64,000 nt of DNA, taken from contig OZ023181.1 in NCBI GenBank assembly GCA_963995505.1, forward strand, positions 24,300,366 through 24,364,365. The letters run 5' to 3'. Shown in pieces: positions 11,861 through 21,686 of this stretch. Under the pieces are notes generated by a model. The model was not told the DNA's origin, made no database searches, and saw only the letters and a list, made by a program, of their open reading frames with translations. A program made the position numbers and the translations under genes. How positions within the stretch are numbered: position 1 is the stretch's first letter; the number at the start of each line of letters is the position of its first letter. The DNA is from Hypericum androsaemum. Its lineage: Eukaryota; Streptophyta; Magnoliopsida; Malpighiales; Hypericaceae.

Positions 11861-12557
11861 CGCCTCGTTATTTTTATGGCAATAGCTAATTCCGGCCAAT
11901 CGTATCATAGCTAATTAGTAATGCCATTGTTCTAAAATTCGGTAAATAGAATTTTGTCCTTTTTGTCATCTTGATCGGGATCAAATATAGATTAGTCCTA
12001 TCAGGATACTTATCAGAGTTATAAGAATTTATATATCTTATCAAAAATCTTAACGTAACGAGTATGTGAATCTTTCATACTTATAGACCAGCCTGACCGA
12101 TGGGTAAAGTTTGCACGGGCTTAATCCCTACCTCTCATGCTTTCAAATGGGGGTCGTGCGAGTGCAACGGGCTATGGGTCTTGTTAGAACAATTGGCTCT
12201 GATACGATGTTAGAATCTCCATATGCAACTCAAAACCTTAAGACAATGGGTTGATGGATTTTCAATACTTGTAAACTAGCTCACCACTCTTGCACTAAGC
12301 AATGTTGTATTCTCATCTTGGCCCCTCAAACGAGACTCATCGGATTGAAGATTGCACGAGTTTTGACTTCACCAACGTGCGAGAAAAGGGGGTTGTGCGA
12401 GCACAACGGGCCATGAGTCTCGTTCTGATATCATATAAGAATTTTCATATCCTAACCAAATCTTAATATAATAAATAGTGAACCTTCCAAACTTATAAAT
12501 CACTCCAACCCACTTGCAATTTTCGATGTGTAATTCTCTCCAATAAAGATACCTTGT
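11861..12557. other. Non-coding stretch with decayed LTR-like text
   Basis: No open frame. GGCTCTGATACGATGTTAGAA (around 12193-12213) and TTCTGATATCATATAAGAA (around 12423) resemble reverse complements of tRNA-Met primer-binding sites, and two AGAATTT.CATAT..TAACC-like stretches repeat. I read this as remains of an old minus-strand LTR element without definable ends. Confidence 0.35.
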
Positions 12558-12951
12558 GTTTTCTTACGAAAAACAAAAATCTCCAAATAACGAAAAAAAA
12601 CTAACGCCATTCCTATAAAGAGAAAACAACAGCGTCCTGGCTGCTAATTGCTATTTTCTCTCGTCGAATGCATTCATTGATCTTGACGTAAGCGTCGGTT
12701 GCGTAAAAGACTACAGGAGGTCGATGTTCAAAGATAAAAAAGAGACTAAAAGGAGGTTATGATCTTGGTCAGCGTCACCTATTTTTCTATTTATTTACTT
12801 GATAATTGACCACCTATTCATATTACAAATAAGTAGTTAAAAAATTTGTCCCACTCAAGGGATCTCTTAATGAAGTGGATTTTTGTTAATTCTCGAGTTT
12901 AGATTGGTTGGTATATGTAAACTCGACGACCATTTTTAGTGGGTTACAATA
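12558..12951. repeat. Duplicated segment, copy B, left part
   Basis: Diverged copy of 11195-11540. It is broken at GGGTTACAATA by the LTR element starting at 12952; its continuation lies beyond 19437. Confidence 0.78.
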
Positions 12952-13216
12952 TGTGATATCCAAGTTAATGATTTGTTCTGAAAAATCTTAACTGATTTGA
13001 TTGATATTATTCATACTAACGGACCTACTTTTCTGGCACACATCTTAAGAAAACTCTAAGGTTAAATGTGTTTGACCTGAAATACACTTTGAATGGGTGA
13101 TCTCCTGAGAAGTTTTTCAGGATGCGTGCGAATGAGGATAAAGTACGCTGGAAAAGGCTTATGTTGGTTTGTGGTGGTTTGTGAGGACAGTCGATCAGAT
13201 CACGGGGCGTTACATT

Positions 13217-13228
13217 TGGTATCAGAGC
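13217..13228 (+). other. Primer-binding site for initiator tRNA-Met in the TRIM-like element
   Basis: TGGTATCAGAGC, the standard plant LTR-retrotransposon site complementary to the 3' end of initiator tRNA-Met, lies two bases after LTR 1. Confidence 0.9.
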
Positions 13229-13359
13229 AAAAAAGATTATGGGATTGTTCCGTGTTCTGTCTGGTACGATGAGGACGTCGCGTATTTAAGGAGGGGTGAA
13301 TGTGATACCCCGTAAATGATCTATTCTGAAAAATCTTAAGTGATTTGATTGGTACTATC

Positions 13360-13575
13360 TGTTGGATTTTGAATGAAAAATTCAATGCAAAGCCCAAAGT
13401 GGTAAGGCCCAAAGTAGAGGCCCAAAAGGGAAATGAAAGGGGCAATACCACATTGATTAGAGCAAGGAGGATTTCCTTGTTTATAAGGAATTCTCCTCCT
13501 CACCTCTCAACTTGATTGGCTACCCAAAAGGCTGACCCACCGCTAGCTGCCTGCGAGGACGGTGCGAAGCACCGT

Positions 13576-13608
<33 letters not shown>

Positions 13609-13886
13609 CATAAGCATTCGTTAGCAATAGTTGTCTTCTTCTCTGCCCCGATTCTCACAACCAAGAGTCCGAAAGTTCTGGGTATATAAGGGTTCGCCCA
13701 AAAGTTTCGAGATACGTGTGCAACGTTCTTGGAAATGCCCTAACAGTCGTTGTATCTTGGAGACGATTGCCGTAGCCCGTATCGCACTGAAATATACGGG
13801 GCAATCTCGTCTTACGGAGAAAGTGTCCAACACTTGCCTCGACTGAAGTAGATCCTAATCAAGTACACCAACCCTCCGAAACAACA
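13360..13886 (+). repeat. 5' LTR of the Copia element, internally deleted
   Basis: 527 bases against 993 in the 3' LTR. The two align from the start through the GAGCAC repeat and again from GCATAAGCATTCG (about 13608) to the end; about 466 bases between are missing. The lost part includes the best TATA box (CTATAAATAG, 19004-19013 in the 3' copy). A weaker TATATAAG near 13682 remains. Confidence 0.92.
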
Positions 13887-13903
13887 ATCGTAAGACGAGA
13901 TTG
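13802..13903 (+). other. LTR/leader complementarity at the expected primer-binding position (candidate self-priming hairpin)
   Basis: CAATCTCGTCTTACG at 13802-13816 in the LTR is the exact reverse complement of 13889-13903, which starts two bases after the LTR end where a tRNA primer site should be. Each flank adds a possible G-U pair in RNA, and the loop is about 72 bases. The LTR segment 13859-13868 is likewise complementary to 13903-13912, so nearly all of 13889-13912 can pair with the LTR in two ways. No TGGTATCAGAGC is present before the gag ATG at 13915. Function is inferred. Confidence 0.6.
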
Positions 13904-13914
13904 TGTACTTGAAG

Positions 13915-16900
13915 ATGGCATCGACAAGCTCAGCACCAGCGGTCCCGGGAACTGTCCACGCCGAAAGGCCGGCCAAGTTCAACGGTACCGAGTTCAAGAG
14001 GTGGCAACAGAAGATGTTGTTCTACCTGACGACGCTCAACCTGGTCCGATTCTTGAAGGAAGAGGCTCCGAAGGTGGCGGAAAATGAGGCAGATCAACAG
14101 AAGATCAACGCCCTCGATGCATGGAGTCATAGCGACTTCCTATGCCGGAACTATGTCCTAAATGGACTAGACGACACGCTCTACAATGTCTACGCGGAAG
14201 CCAAGACCGCTAAGGAGCTGTGGAGTTCACTCGAGAAGAAGTACAAAACGGAGGATGCCGGGACGAAGAAATTCATCGTCGGACGATTCCTCGACTTCAA
14301 GATGGTGGACTCTAAGAAGATCATCGACCAAGTGCAGGAGTTGCAGCTGATCCTCTATGAGATCCAAGCCGAAGGGATGCAACTCAGCGAGTCCTTCCAA
14401 GTAGCTGTGATGATCGAGAAGCTCCCCCCGCTCTGGAAGGATTTCAAGAGCTACCTCAAGCACAAGAGGAAGGACATGAGCCTAGAAGACCTGATCGTGA
14501 GACTTAGGATCGAGGAAGACAACCGAAAGTCCGAAGTCAAGCAAGGCAAGGCCAACTCTGAGACCACCGTGCACCTCGCTGAGGGAAAAAGTGGCAAGAA
14601 GAGAAAGAAGTCCGGGGATAAGCAGGAGAAGCAAGAGCCCAAGAAGAAAAAGAATAAGAAGATCAAGGGTGACTGCTACAACTGCGGCAAACCCGGCCAC
14701 ATGGCTAAGGACTGTCGCCAGCCGAAGAAGGACGACCAAGAAAAGGCTAACCTGGCTGAAGACTTTTCCCAGATGGATCTGTCAGCTGTGGTGTTTGAAG
14801 CCAACCTGGTGGACAATCCAAGAGAGTGGTTCGTGGACACTGGAGCTACCCGCCACATCTGCTCGGATAAGGAGATGTTCTCGAACTATATCCCGATCAC
14901 CGGCCGAAAGCTGTTCATGGGAAACTCCTCAACGTCCAAGATCGTAGGTCTGAGTAAGGTGGTCCTGAAGCTGACCTCAGGAAAGGAGCTGACCCTCAAG
15001 GATGTGCTGCATGTCCCGGACATCCGCAAGAACTTAGTTTCCGGCTCACTGTTAAGCAAAGCCGGTCTTAAGCTTGTATTTGAGGCTGATAAGTTTGTAC
15101 TGACCAAAGCGGGTCAATTCATAGGAAAGGGTTATCTAGAAAGGGGGCTATTTAAGATGAATGTAATAACTGTACATCACACCTTTAACGGTGAAAATAA
15201 AGTTAATGCTTCTTCTTACTTGGTCGAGTGTTCTAATTTATGGCATGGTAGATTAGGACACGTAAATCTAAACTCACTAAGAAAGTTAGTAAGTTTAAAT
15301 TTATTACCGAATCTAGAGTTCAACCCATCTGATAAATGTGAAGTATGTGTGGAGGCTAAAATGACCAAAGCACCTTTCCATTCGGTAGAAAGAAGTACTA
15401 AGCCTTTAGAGTTAATTCATACGGACACTTGCGATATGAAAAACGTGCAAACTAAAGGCGGGAAAAAATACTTCATCACGTTTATCGATGATTGCACGAG
15501 ATACTGTTACGTGTATCTCCTAAAGGGAAAAGACGAAACTCTTGATGCCTTTAAGAGATATAAGAATGAGGTTGAAAATCAACTCAGCGTAAAAATCAAA
15601 ATGATCCGAAGTGATCGAGGGGGAGAATATGTAGCTCTGTTTGAAGAACTCTGTCAAGAACATGGCATTATTCATCAGACGACTGCTCCATACTCACCTC
15701 AATCAAATGGCGTAGCTGAACGCAAAAATCGAACTCTTAAAGAGATGATGAACGCTATGTTGATTAGCTCGGGCTTACCCTAGAACATGTGGGGGGAAGC
15801 TGTGCTCTCAGCTAACCACATTCTAAACAAATTGCCACACAAGAAAAGGGATAAAACCCCATATGAACTATGGAAAGGAAGGAAGCCTTCCTACGGTTTT
15901 CTTAAAGTGTGGGGGTGCCTAGCAAAGGTCGAAGTACCTAAGCCTAAGCAGGTGAGAATAGGACCCAAGGCCATTGATTGCATCTTTATCGGATATGCAC
16001 AAAATAGTAGTGCTTATCGATTTTTGGTGCATAAATCTGAAAACACTGAGATAAACACGGGAATGGTCATAGAATCAAGGAACGCAACGTTCTTTGAGAA
16101 TAGCTTTCCTAATAAGGAAAGAAAGGAAGGAAGTCCAAAGAAAAGGGCTCACGAGACTACGCAAGGGTCAAATCAGAAAGATGATGAACCTAGACGTAGT
16201 AAACGGATGAAGGTAACCAAATCTTTTGGTCCGGATTATCTAACCTATGCGTTAGAAAATGAACCCAGGACAATCCAAGAGGCATTGTCCAGTCCAGATG
16301 CTCCTCTCTCGAAGGAAGCTATCAACAGTGAGATAGAATCCATTATGCAAAACCACACGTGGGAAATCGTGGATCTCCCACCGGGCTGCAAACCTTTGGG
16401 ATGCAGGTGGATCCTCAAAAGGAAATACAAAGCTGATGGATCAATCGACAAGTACAAAGCTCGATTGGTAGCTAAGGGGTTCAAACAGAAGGAGGGATAT
16501 GATTTTTTTGACACGTATTCACCAGTCACTAGAATCACATCAATTAGAGTACGCATAGCTGTTGCAGCACTCTATCGAGATCCACCAAATGGACGTAAAA
16601 ACAGCTTTCCTAAATGGAGAACTGGAAGAGGAGATATACATGGAGCAACCTGAAGGGTTTGTGGCTCCCGGTCAAGAGCATAAAGTGTGTCGACTAGTCA
16701 AGTCACTATACGGGCTAAAACAAGCGCCGAAATAGTGGCACGAGAAATTTGACAGAACAATGCTGTCAAATGGATTTAAGATCAATGAGTGCGATAAATG
16801 TGTTTACATTAAGGGCACACCTGAAGCTTACGTAATTGTATGTCTCTACGTAGATGACTTACTAATTATGGAAAGCAATAAAGAGGTTATTGTGAAAACT

Positions 16901-17797
16901 AAGAATATGTTAAAGAATTACTTTGACATGAAAGATATGGGTCTGGCAGACGTCATACTAGGAATAAAAATTTCTAGGAAAGCTGACGACATTATCTTGA
17001 CACAATCCCACTACGTGGAAAGCGTGCTTAAGAAATTTGAAGCTTTTGACAAACCTCCGGTTAAGACTCCAGTAGATTTGAATCTACACTTAGCCAAGAA
17101 TCGAGGGGACCCAGTATCTCAACTGAAGTATGCGCAAATTATCGGGAGCTTGATGTATTTAACAAACTGCACTCGCCCCGATATTGCGTACTCAGTTAGT
17201 AAACTTAGCAGATTCACAAGTAATTCAGGAAAGGATCACTGGCTAGCTCTAGAAAGAGTTTTACAGTATTTAAAATATACCATAAACCATGGCATACATT
17301 ATGCTAAATATCCAGCTGTATTAGAAGGATACAGTGACTCAAACTGGATATCAGATACAAAGGACTCCAAATCTACGAGTGGATACGTATTCACCATAGG
17401 AGGAAGAGCCGTGACGTGGAAGTCCTCTAAACAAACATGCATAGCTCGATCCACCATGGAGTCGGAGTTTATAGCGCTAGACAAAGCTGGGAAAGAAGCT
17501 GAATGGCTCAGAAATTTCCTAGAGGATATTCCGTGCTGGAGCAAACCGGTGCCTCCCGTATTAATATATTGTGATAGCATATCTGCAATCGGGAGAGCAC
17601 AAAGTACAATGTACAACGGAAAGTCTCGACATATCCGTCGGAGACACAATACCGTTAGATAATTGATCTCTAGTGGGGTGATCACCATTAATTACGTAAA
17701 GTCCAAGGACAACTTAGCTGATCATTTTACGAAAGGAATTAATAGAGATCAAATGTACAACGCAGTAAGGGAAATGGGATTAAAATCCACACACTAA
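13915..17797 (+). pseudogene. Copia gag-pol polyprotein, interrupted
   Basis: The frame opens at the ATG at 13915, 28 bases after the LTR. Order: gag; zinc knuckle [14 protein letters not shown] (about 14674-14715); protease with DTGA (about 14836-14847); gag-pre-integrase HGRLGHVN; integrase (HTDTC, IDDCTRY); reverse transcriptase with YVDDLLI (about 16849-16869); RNase H with YSDSNW and a terminal RRRHNTVR region. Breaks: in-frame TAG at 15781-15783, a frameshift near 16570-16580, TAG at 16733-16735 and TAA at 17660-17662. The reading then continues in frame to a terminal TAA at 17795-17797. All three stops stand where relatives usually have Gln, as single C-to-T changes would give. Sequence up to about 15080 is GC-richer than the rest. 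Confidence 0.93.
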
Positions 17798-18330
17798 AGA
17801 ATGTCCATAGCGGTAACTCAACCATGATGAGTGGAGATCCCATAAACTTGGTTCAATGAGACAACTAAGTTATGGAGGGTTCAGTTAATCATCTGGAACC
17901 TATCTCATTCTCAGAAGCTGCCCAGGTATTAACCTGCAGAGGTATGGTAAGGTTAAGCATTACACTTTTAATGATTCATATACCTTGATGAAGGTGGAGT
18001 ATGGCAGGATACTCCTGATAGGAGATCACCTATGTAAGTGTGAAGTGAGGCCGCTTCAAATGGGAAAAATACTTATGAATCCAAGATACGGTCCATGGCC
18101 AAAACGGACACAACGTGAGAACCCAAATATACTAGGGTTATTATTGTGTAAATGTTATTGTCTTGGTTTACGCCAAAAGCTGACGGTTCAAAACATCGTG
18201 TTCACCGAGCAGCGAGTAAATCCGATAACATATTACTAGAGAAGGTTCAAAGCCGCAAGCTACCTATCTCGATGCAATAATAACACGTCAGAACTTTCGA
18301 TTAGAGTCTGCATGCATTAATCATCATTCA
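17798..18330 (+). other. 3' untranslated part of the Copia element
   Basis: Non-coding internal sequence between the pol stop and the polypurine tract; an 84-codon frame at 17985 has no recognisable domain. Confidence 0.6.
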
Positions 18331-18340
18331 TGTGGGGGAT
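18331..18340 (+). other. Polypurine tract of the Copia element
   Basis: TGTGGGGGAT directly precedes the 3' LTR; such a tract primes plus-strand DNA synthesis. Confidence 0.75.
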
Positions 18341-19333
18341 TGTTGGATTTTGAATGAAAAATTCAATGCAAAGCCCAAAGTGGTAAGGCCCAAAGTAGAG
18401 GCCCAAAAGGGAAATGAAAGGGGCAATACCACATTGATTAGAGCAAGGAGGATTTCCTTGTTTATAAGGAATTCCCCTCCTCACCTCTCAACTTGATTGG
18501 CTACCCAAAAGGCTGACCCACTGCTAGCTGCCTGCGAGGACGGTGCGAAGCACCGTCCGAGCACGAGCACGAGCACGAGCACGCGCACGAGCACGCGCAC
18601 GCGCACGCGCACGTGCGTGTGCGTGTGCGCATAGCGCATTGGACGCAGGTCGCAATGGGCGCTTTGTGGCGCACTTGGCACTTCGCACGTGCGCATCATC
18701 GCGAGGAGCTGGAGGAGCCTTAAGTATTTTGCCCGAGTCCGGAGGCAGCTGCGCAGCTACCGAAGCGACGAGGAGCTGCGAGCGCCTACCAGGATGGCCA
18801 CCGAAGAGGCACGAAGGGCTGGAATGTGCAGGAGACTTCCAGAAGGTCGAAGGGTCGCGAGATCCCTCACGAAAGGGAGCGAGCGCAGCCTAGCGCACCT
18901 GGAAGGATCCAGAAGCCACCGAAGGGCCACGAGCGCAGCCAGACAACCTGCTGGCCGAGCGGACGCGTCCCTTCGGGATGGCTGCTTCCCTGCCTCCTCC
19001 AGCCTATAAATAGGCCTGCCCCCTTGCCATAAATCCTCATCCCATCAACTCATTGCATAAGCATTCGTTAGCAATAGTTGTCTTCTTCTCTCCCCCGATT
19101 CTCACAACCAAGAGTCCGAAAGTTCTGGGTATATAAGGGTTCGCCCGAAAGTTTTGAGATACGTGTGCAACATTCTTGGAAATGTCCTAACAGTCGTTGT
19201 ATCTTGGGGACGATTGCCGTAGCCCGTATCGCACTGAAATATACGGGGCAATCTCGTCTTACGGAGAAAGTGTCCAACATTTGCCTCGACTGAAGTAGAT
19301 CGTAATCAAGTACACCAACCCTCTGAAACAACA
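18341..19333 (+). repeat. 3' LTR of the Copia element, full length
   Basis: 993 bases, TGTTGG to ACAACA. It includes an expanded GC-rich GAGCAC/GCGCAC hexamer tract at about 18557-18630 and a TATA box CTATAAATAG at 19004-19013. The segment complementary to the leader (CAATCTCGTCTTACG) is also present at 19249-19263. Being full length, this LTR could still promote transcription into the DNA to its right. Confidence 0.93.
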
Positions 19334-19449
19334 CTATCTATATCAATAATGTGCACTTATTAAATTCTCTCACTCGCACGTTAAAAAATGCTCGTATTGG
19401 TCTGTGGAGACAGTCGGTCAGATCACGGAGCGTTACATAATATAAGAAC

Positions 19450-19721
19450 TGTTGAGTTTGGCGAGGACAAAAGTAAAAGAGAAATTATTTTCCTGTTTTG
19501 TTTCAGACTCCTAATTTGACCTAAATAGATTACTTGATGTACAAGAGTTTGACTCTATATAAAGGCATATTATCCAAAGATTTTGTATTGCTTTGTGGCT
19601 TGGATCCATCAATAAAAATTCTCTTTTTTCTCCGTGGACGTAGGCATTAGGCCGAACCACATTATCTATTGTGCCCGTGTTCTTTGTGCGTATTATTCTC
19701 TAAGTTGCTGAATTCCTAACA
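19450..19721 (+). mobile_element. Solo Copia-type LTR
   Basis: TGTTGAG to CCTAACA, 272 bases, with TATATAAAG (about 19557), AATAAAAATTCTC and TCTCCGTGGACGTAGGC, a phrase typical of plant Copia LTR R/U5 regions. Flanks AGAAC (19445-19449) and ACAAC (19722-19726) form a 5-bp target duplication with one mismatch. Copy A of the duplication lacks it and reads AGAACGGAGG across the site. Confidence 0.8.
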
Positions 19722-19726
19722 ACAAC

Positions 19727-19965
19727 GAAGGTCAATTTTTTGTACACTTAAAAAGTAAAATCTATGCTGTTACATATATCACTGAATCTCGACCCAATAT
19801 ATGTTTTTCTGAGGCTCATCCGGTGAAAATAAAACCTCCAAAGTTGACAATATGATAGCCACCGAGTTAAAAATGAGAAATAATATGGCGAAAGCACCAA
19901 AAACTACGGGGTAGTACAAATTCATTGAGTTTATCTCAGGCATGACGCAAGTACAACGTATAGTG
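19727..19965. repeat. Duplicated segment, copy B, right part
   Basis: Continues the similarity to copy A (11548-11640 and 11808-11857): GGTCAATTT, CTCGACCCAATATATG, CAAAGTTGACAATAT and CATGACGCAAGTACAACGT. Copy A has about 150 extra bases in its middle. Confidence 0.72.
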
Positions 19966-20215
19966 GATGGTTCGAATCTTCGCAAGTACCGGGTAATATT
20001 AAAAAAAAAATCTCAAATCTTTTTATCAAATGCAAAAGTAATACATCGATAATTCGAATCTTCTTAGCATGGAGGAAAGGCAAAATGATCCTTAAATAGA
20101 TGGAAGGTTATGATTCAAATCCTCCCAAGAATAGGCTCACGTACTTTTTTTTTTGGTGTCTAGCACACAATATTAAATGTCAAAATTTTCCCTAAAAAAA
20201 TATTAATCAAAAATT

Positions 20216-21371
20216 ACTGTTAGGTTCTTGGTATTTGGCATATTTGTCTCTCACTCCCATGTATTTTAAAAATCGATTAAAATTCTTCATAATTTGGCAA
20301 AGTAATACTCTCAGGCTTCTCGCTTCTCGCTAATGTGAATAATTTTTTAATTATAAAAAGACTATTTTACCCTTGGTCATCTTCAACCTCAAACCTTCTC
20401 CGTTTCCGCCGATGAACCCAATTCAATCAAAATCATTTTAACGAAAAACCCAATTCAATCAAACACATATCCAGAATAATCGGAACTATTTCCCAGTAAT
20501 TGGAGATGAACAACAAATTCTTCGCTCGCGATCGCAGATCTGGGCCCACGAGCTCAGCGGAGACGTTTTGAGTAAAATTCAATCGACATTTTTTAGGATA
20601 GCTCCGACGAGCTTGACGACGTCGACGGAGGTGGAAGATGACGTTTGTACGTCGTCTGCGTTTGCTACTATCAAAAATAGATCGAAGAAGCCGGCGACAG
20701 AGGTGGTAGAAGGCACCGAAAAGCCTGACTGATTCCCGACCGATTCCATGGATGCCTCTCGAAAACTACGACGCCGGCGCGCTTGGCGCTCCAGCTGCTC
20801 CCGACGATTCCAATCGATTCTGACGCTCCAGCTAGATGGAGACGATGCCGACGCTCGGTGCTCCATCTGAACGCCCCTCACCTACCCGAAGAACATTCCC
20901 TATCTGAATGGTCGTCGTCGGAGAGGAGAGTTAGTCGGCGGACGGTGGAATCGGGCTCGGAGAGAAAACAGGGACGAAGATGGGTTTTTGGGCTTGGCGT
21001 CGTGGAGACGATGACGGTGGAATCGAGCTCGGAGAGAAAACAGGGACGAAGATGGGTTTTTGGGCTTGGCGTCGTGGAGACGATGACGGTGGAATCGAGC
21101 TCGGAGAGAGAACAGGGACAAAGATGGGTTTTTGGGCTTGGTGTCGTGGAGACGATGACGGTGGAAGTTCGTCAGCGTTTGTATTTAATAGTTTATTAAT
21201 TTTTGTAAGGATATATAAGTTATTTACTTAAAAAAATTGATCGATGACGTCAGATGACATCAGCGAGGAACTTTAGAATATAATTTTATCAAACTATGGA
21301 AAATTTTTAATCGATTTTCAAAATACAGTAGGGTGAGAGGCGAATATGCCAAGCATCAGAAACCTAACAGT
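20216..21371. mobile_element. Long-TIR DNA element (MULE-like, no clear TSD)
   Basis: The ends are inverted: ACTGTTAGGTTC on the left against GAAACCTAACAGT on the right, with similarity running about 110 bases inward (TTGGCATATT, ATTTTAAAAATCGATTAAAA). No 9-bp duplication is visible; a 20-bp phrase, ATATTAAATGTCAAAATT, flanks both sides further out (about 20170 and 21393). The interior is GC-rich (20580-21180) with open frames in several directions and the 72-bp triplication. It looks like captured or scrambled coding DNA but I recognise no domain. Confidence 0.65.
20948..21163. repeat. Three tandem 72-bp repeats
   Basis: 20948-21019, 21020-21091 and 21092-21163 are near-identical; copies differ by single bases such as GGGCTC/GAGCTC and ACGAAG/ACAAAG. 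Because 72 is a multiple of three, a 24-residue unit repeats in every open frame. No known domain matches by eye. Confidence 0.92.
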
Positions 21372-21686
21372 AATTTTCTCAGTAATTTTCTCAAATATTA
21401 AATGTCAAAATTATATTTTCCCTTGGCCTTTTAGGACTACCTTCTGCACGATGGATTTAGTTGCATGAAAATACAGATGGGACCTCGATATAAATCTAGC
21501 TATTAAAACTTCTTACTGATTAAATTGAAATAATATATATTGCTCCGACAAGATCTCCATATATATACATGAGAGAAAACAAAAAAAAAGAAAAAAAAAC
21601 ATGATAAATCTACAGAAAAACACTGTATAGGTTACTTGCTAGAGACAATTACACAACCTTGCAGTATGTGCCATGGACTTATTACA
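21372..21686. other. VQ gene 3' flank
   Basis: Non-coding AT-rich DNA following the VQ gene on the minus strand, with poly-A tracts near 21580-21600. Confidence 0.45.

Larger units (their letters stand above)
13360..19333 (+). mobile_element. Copia LTR retrotransposon, defective
   Basis: A 5974-bp element with LTRs at 13360-13886 and 18341-19333, both starting TGTTGG and ending ACAACA, flanked by a perfect 5-bp duplication CTATC (13355-13359 and 19334-19338). It sits inside LTR 2 of the TRIM-like element. The internal part has a gag-pol frame in the Copia order (gag, protease, integrase, reverse transcriptase, RNase H) and a G-rich tract just before the 3' LTR. I count about 11 mismatches over the shared LTR sequence (about 2%), so insertion was fairly recent. 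Coding lesions and a large 5' LTR deletion make it non-autonomous now. Confidence 0.95.
12952..19437 (+). mobile_element. TRIM-like miniature LTR retrotransposon, split by the Copia element
   Basis: LTR 1 is 12952-13214 (TGTGATATCC to GCGTTACA). It is followed by a primer-binding site at 13217-13228, only about 86 internal bases, a purine-rich tract (AAGGAGGGGTGAA, 13288-13300) and LTR 2 starting TGTGATACCCC at 13301. LTR 2 is interrupted after 13359 by the Copia element and resumes at 19339-19437, ending GCGTTACA. The LTR starts and ends match, but their middles differ and LTR 2 is about 100 bases shorter. Flanks are CAATA (12947-12951) and TAATA (19438-19442), a 5-bp target duplication with one mismatch. 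There is no coding capacity, as expected of terminal-repeat retrotransposons in miniature; an internally deleted Gypsy element is the alternative. Confidence 0.75.

Noticed and set aside
18543..18699. Arg-Ala repeat and His-Val repeat open frames
   Set aside because: They are translations of the GAGCAC/GCGCAC hexamer tract in the Copia LTR.
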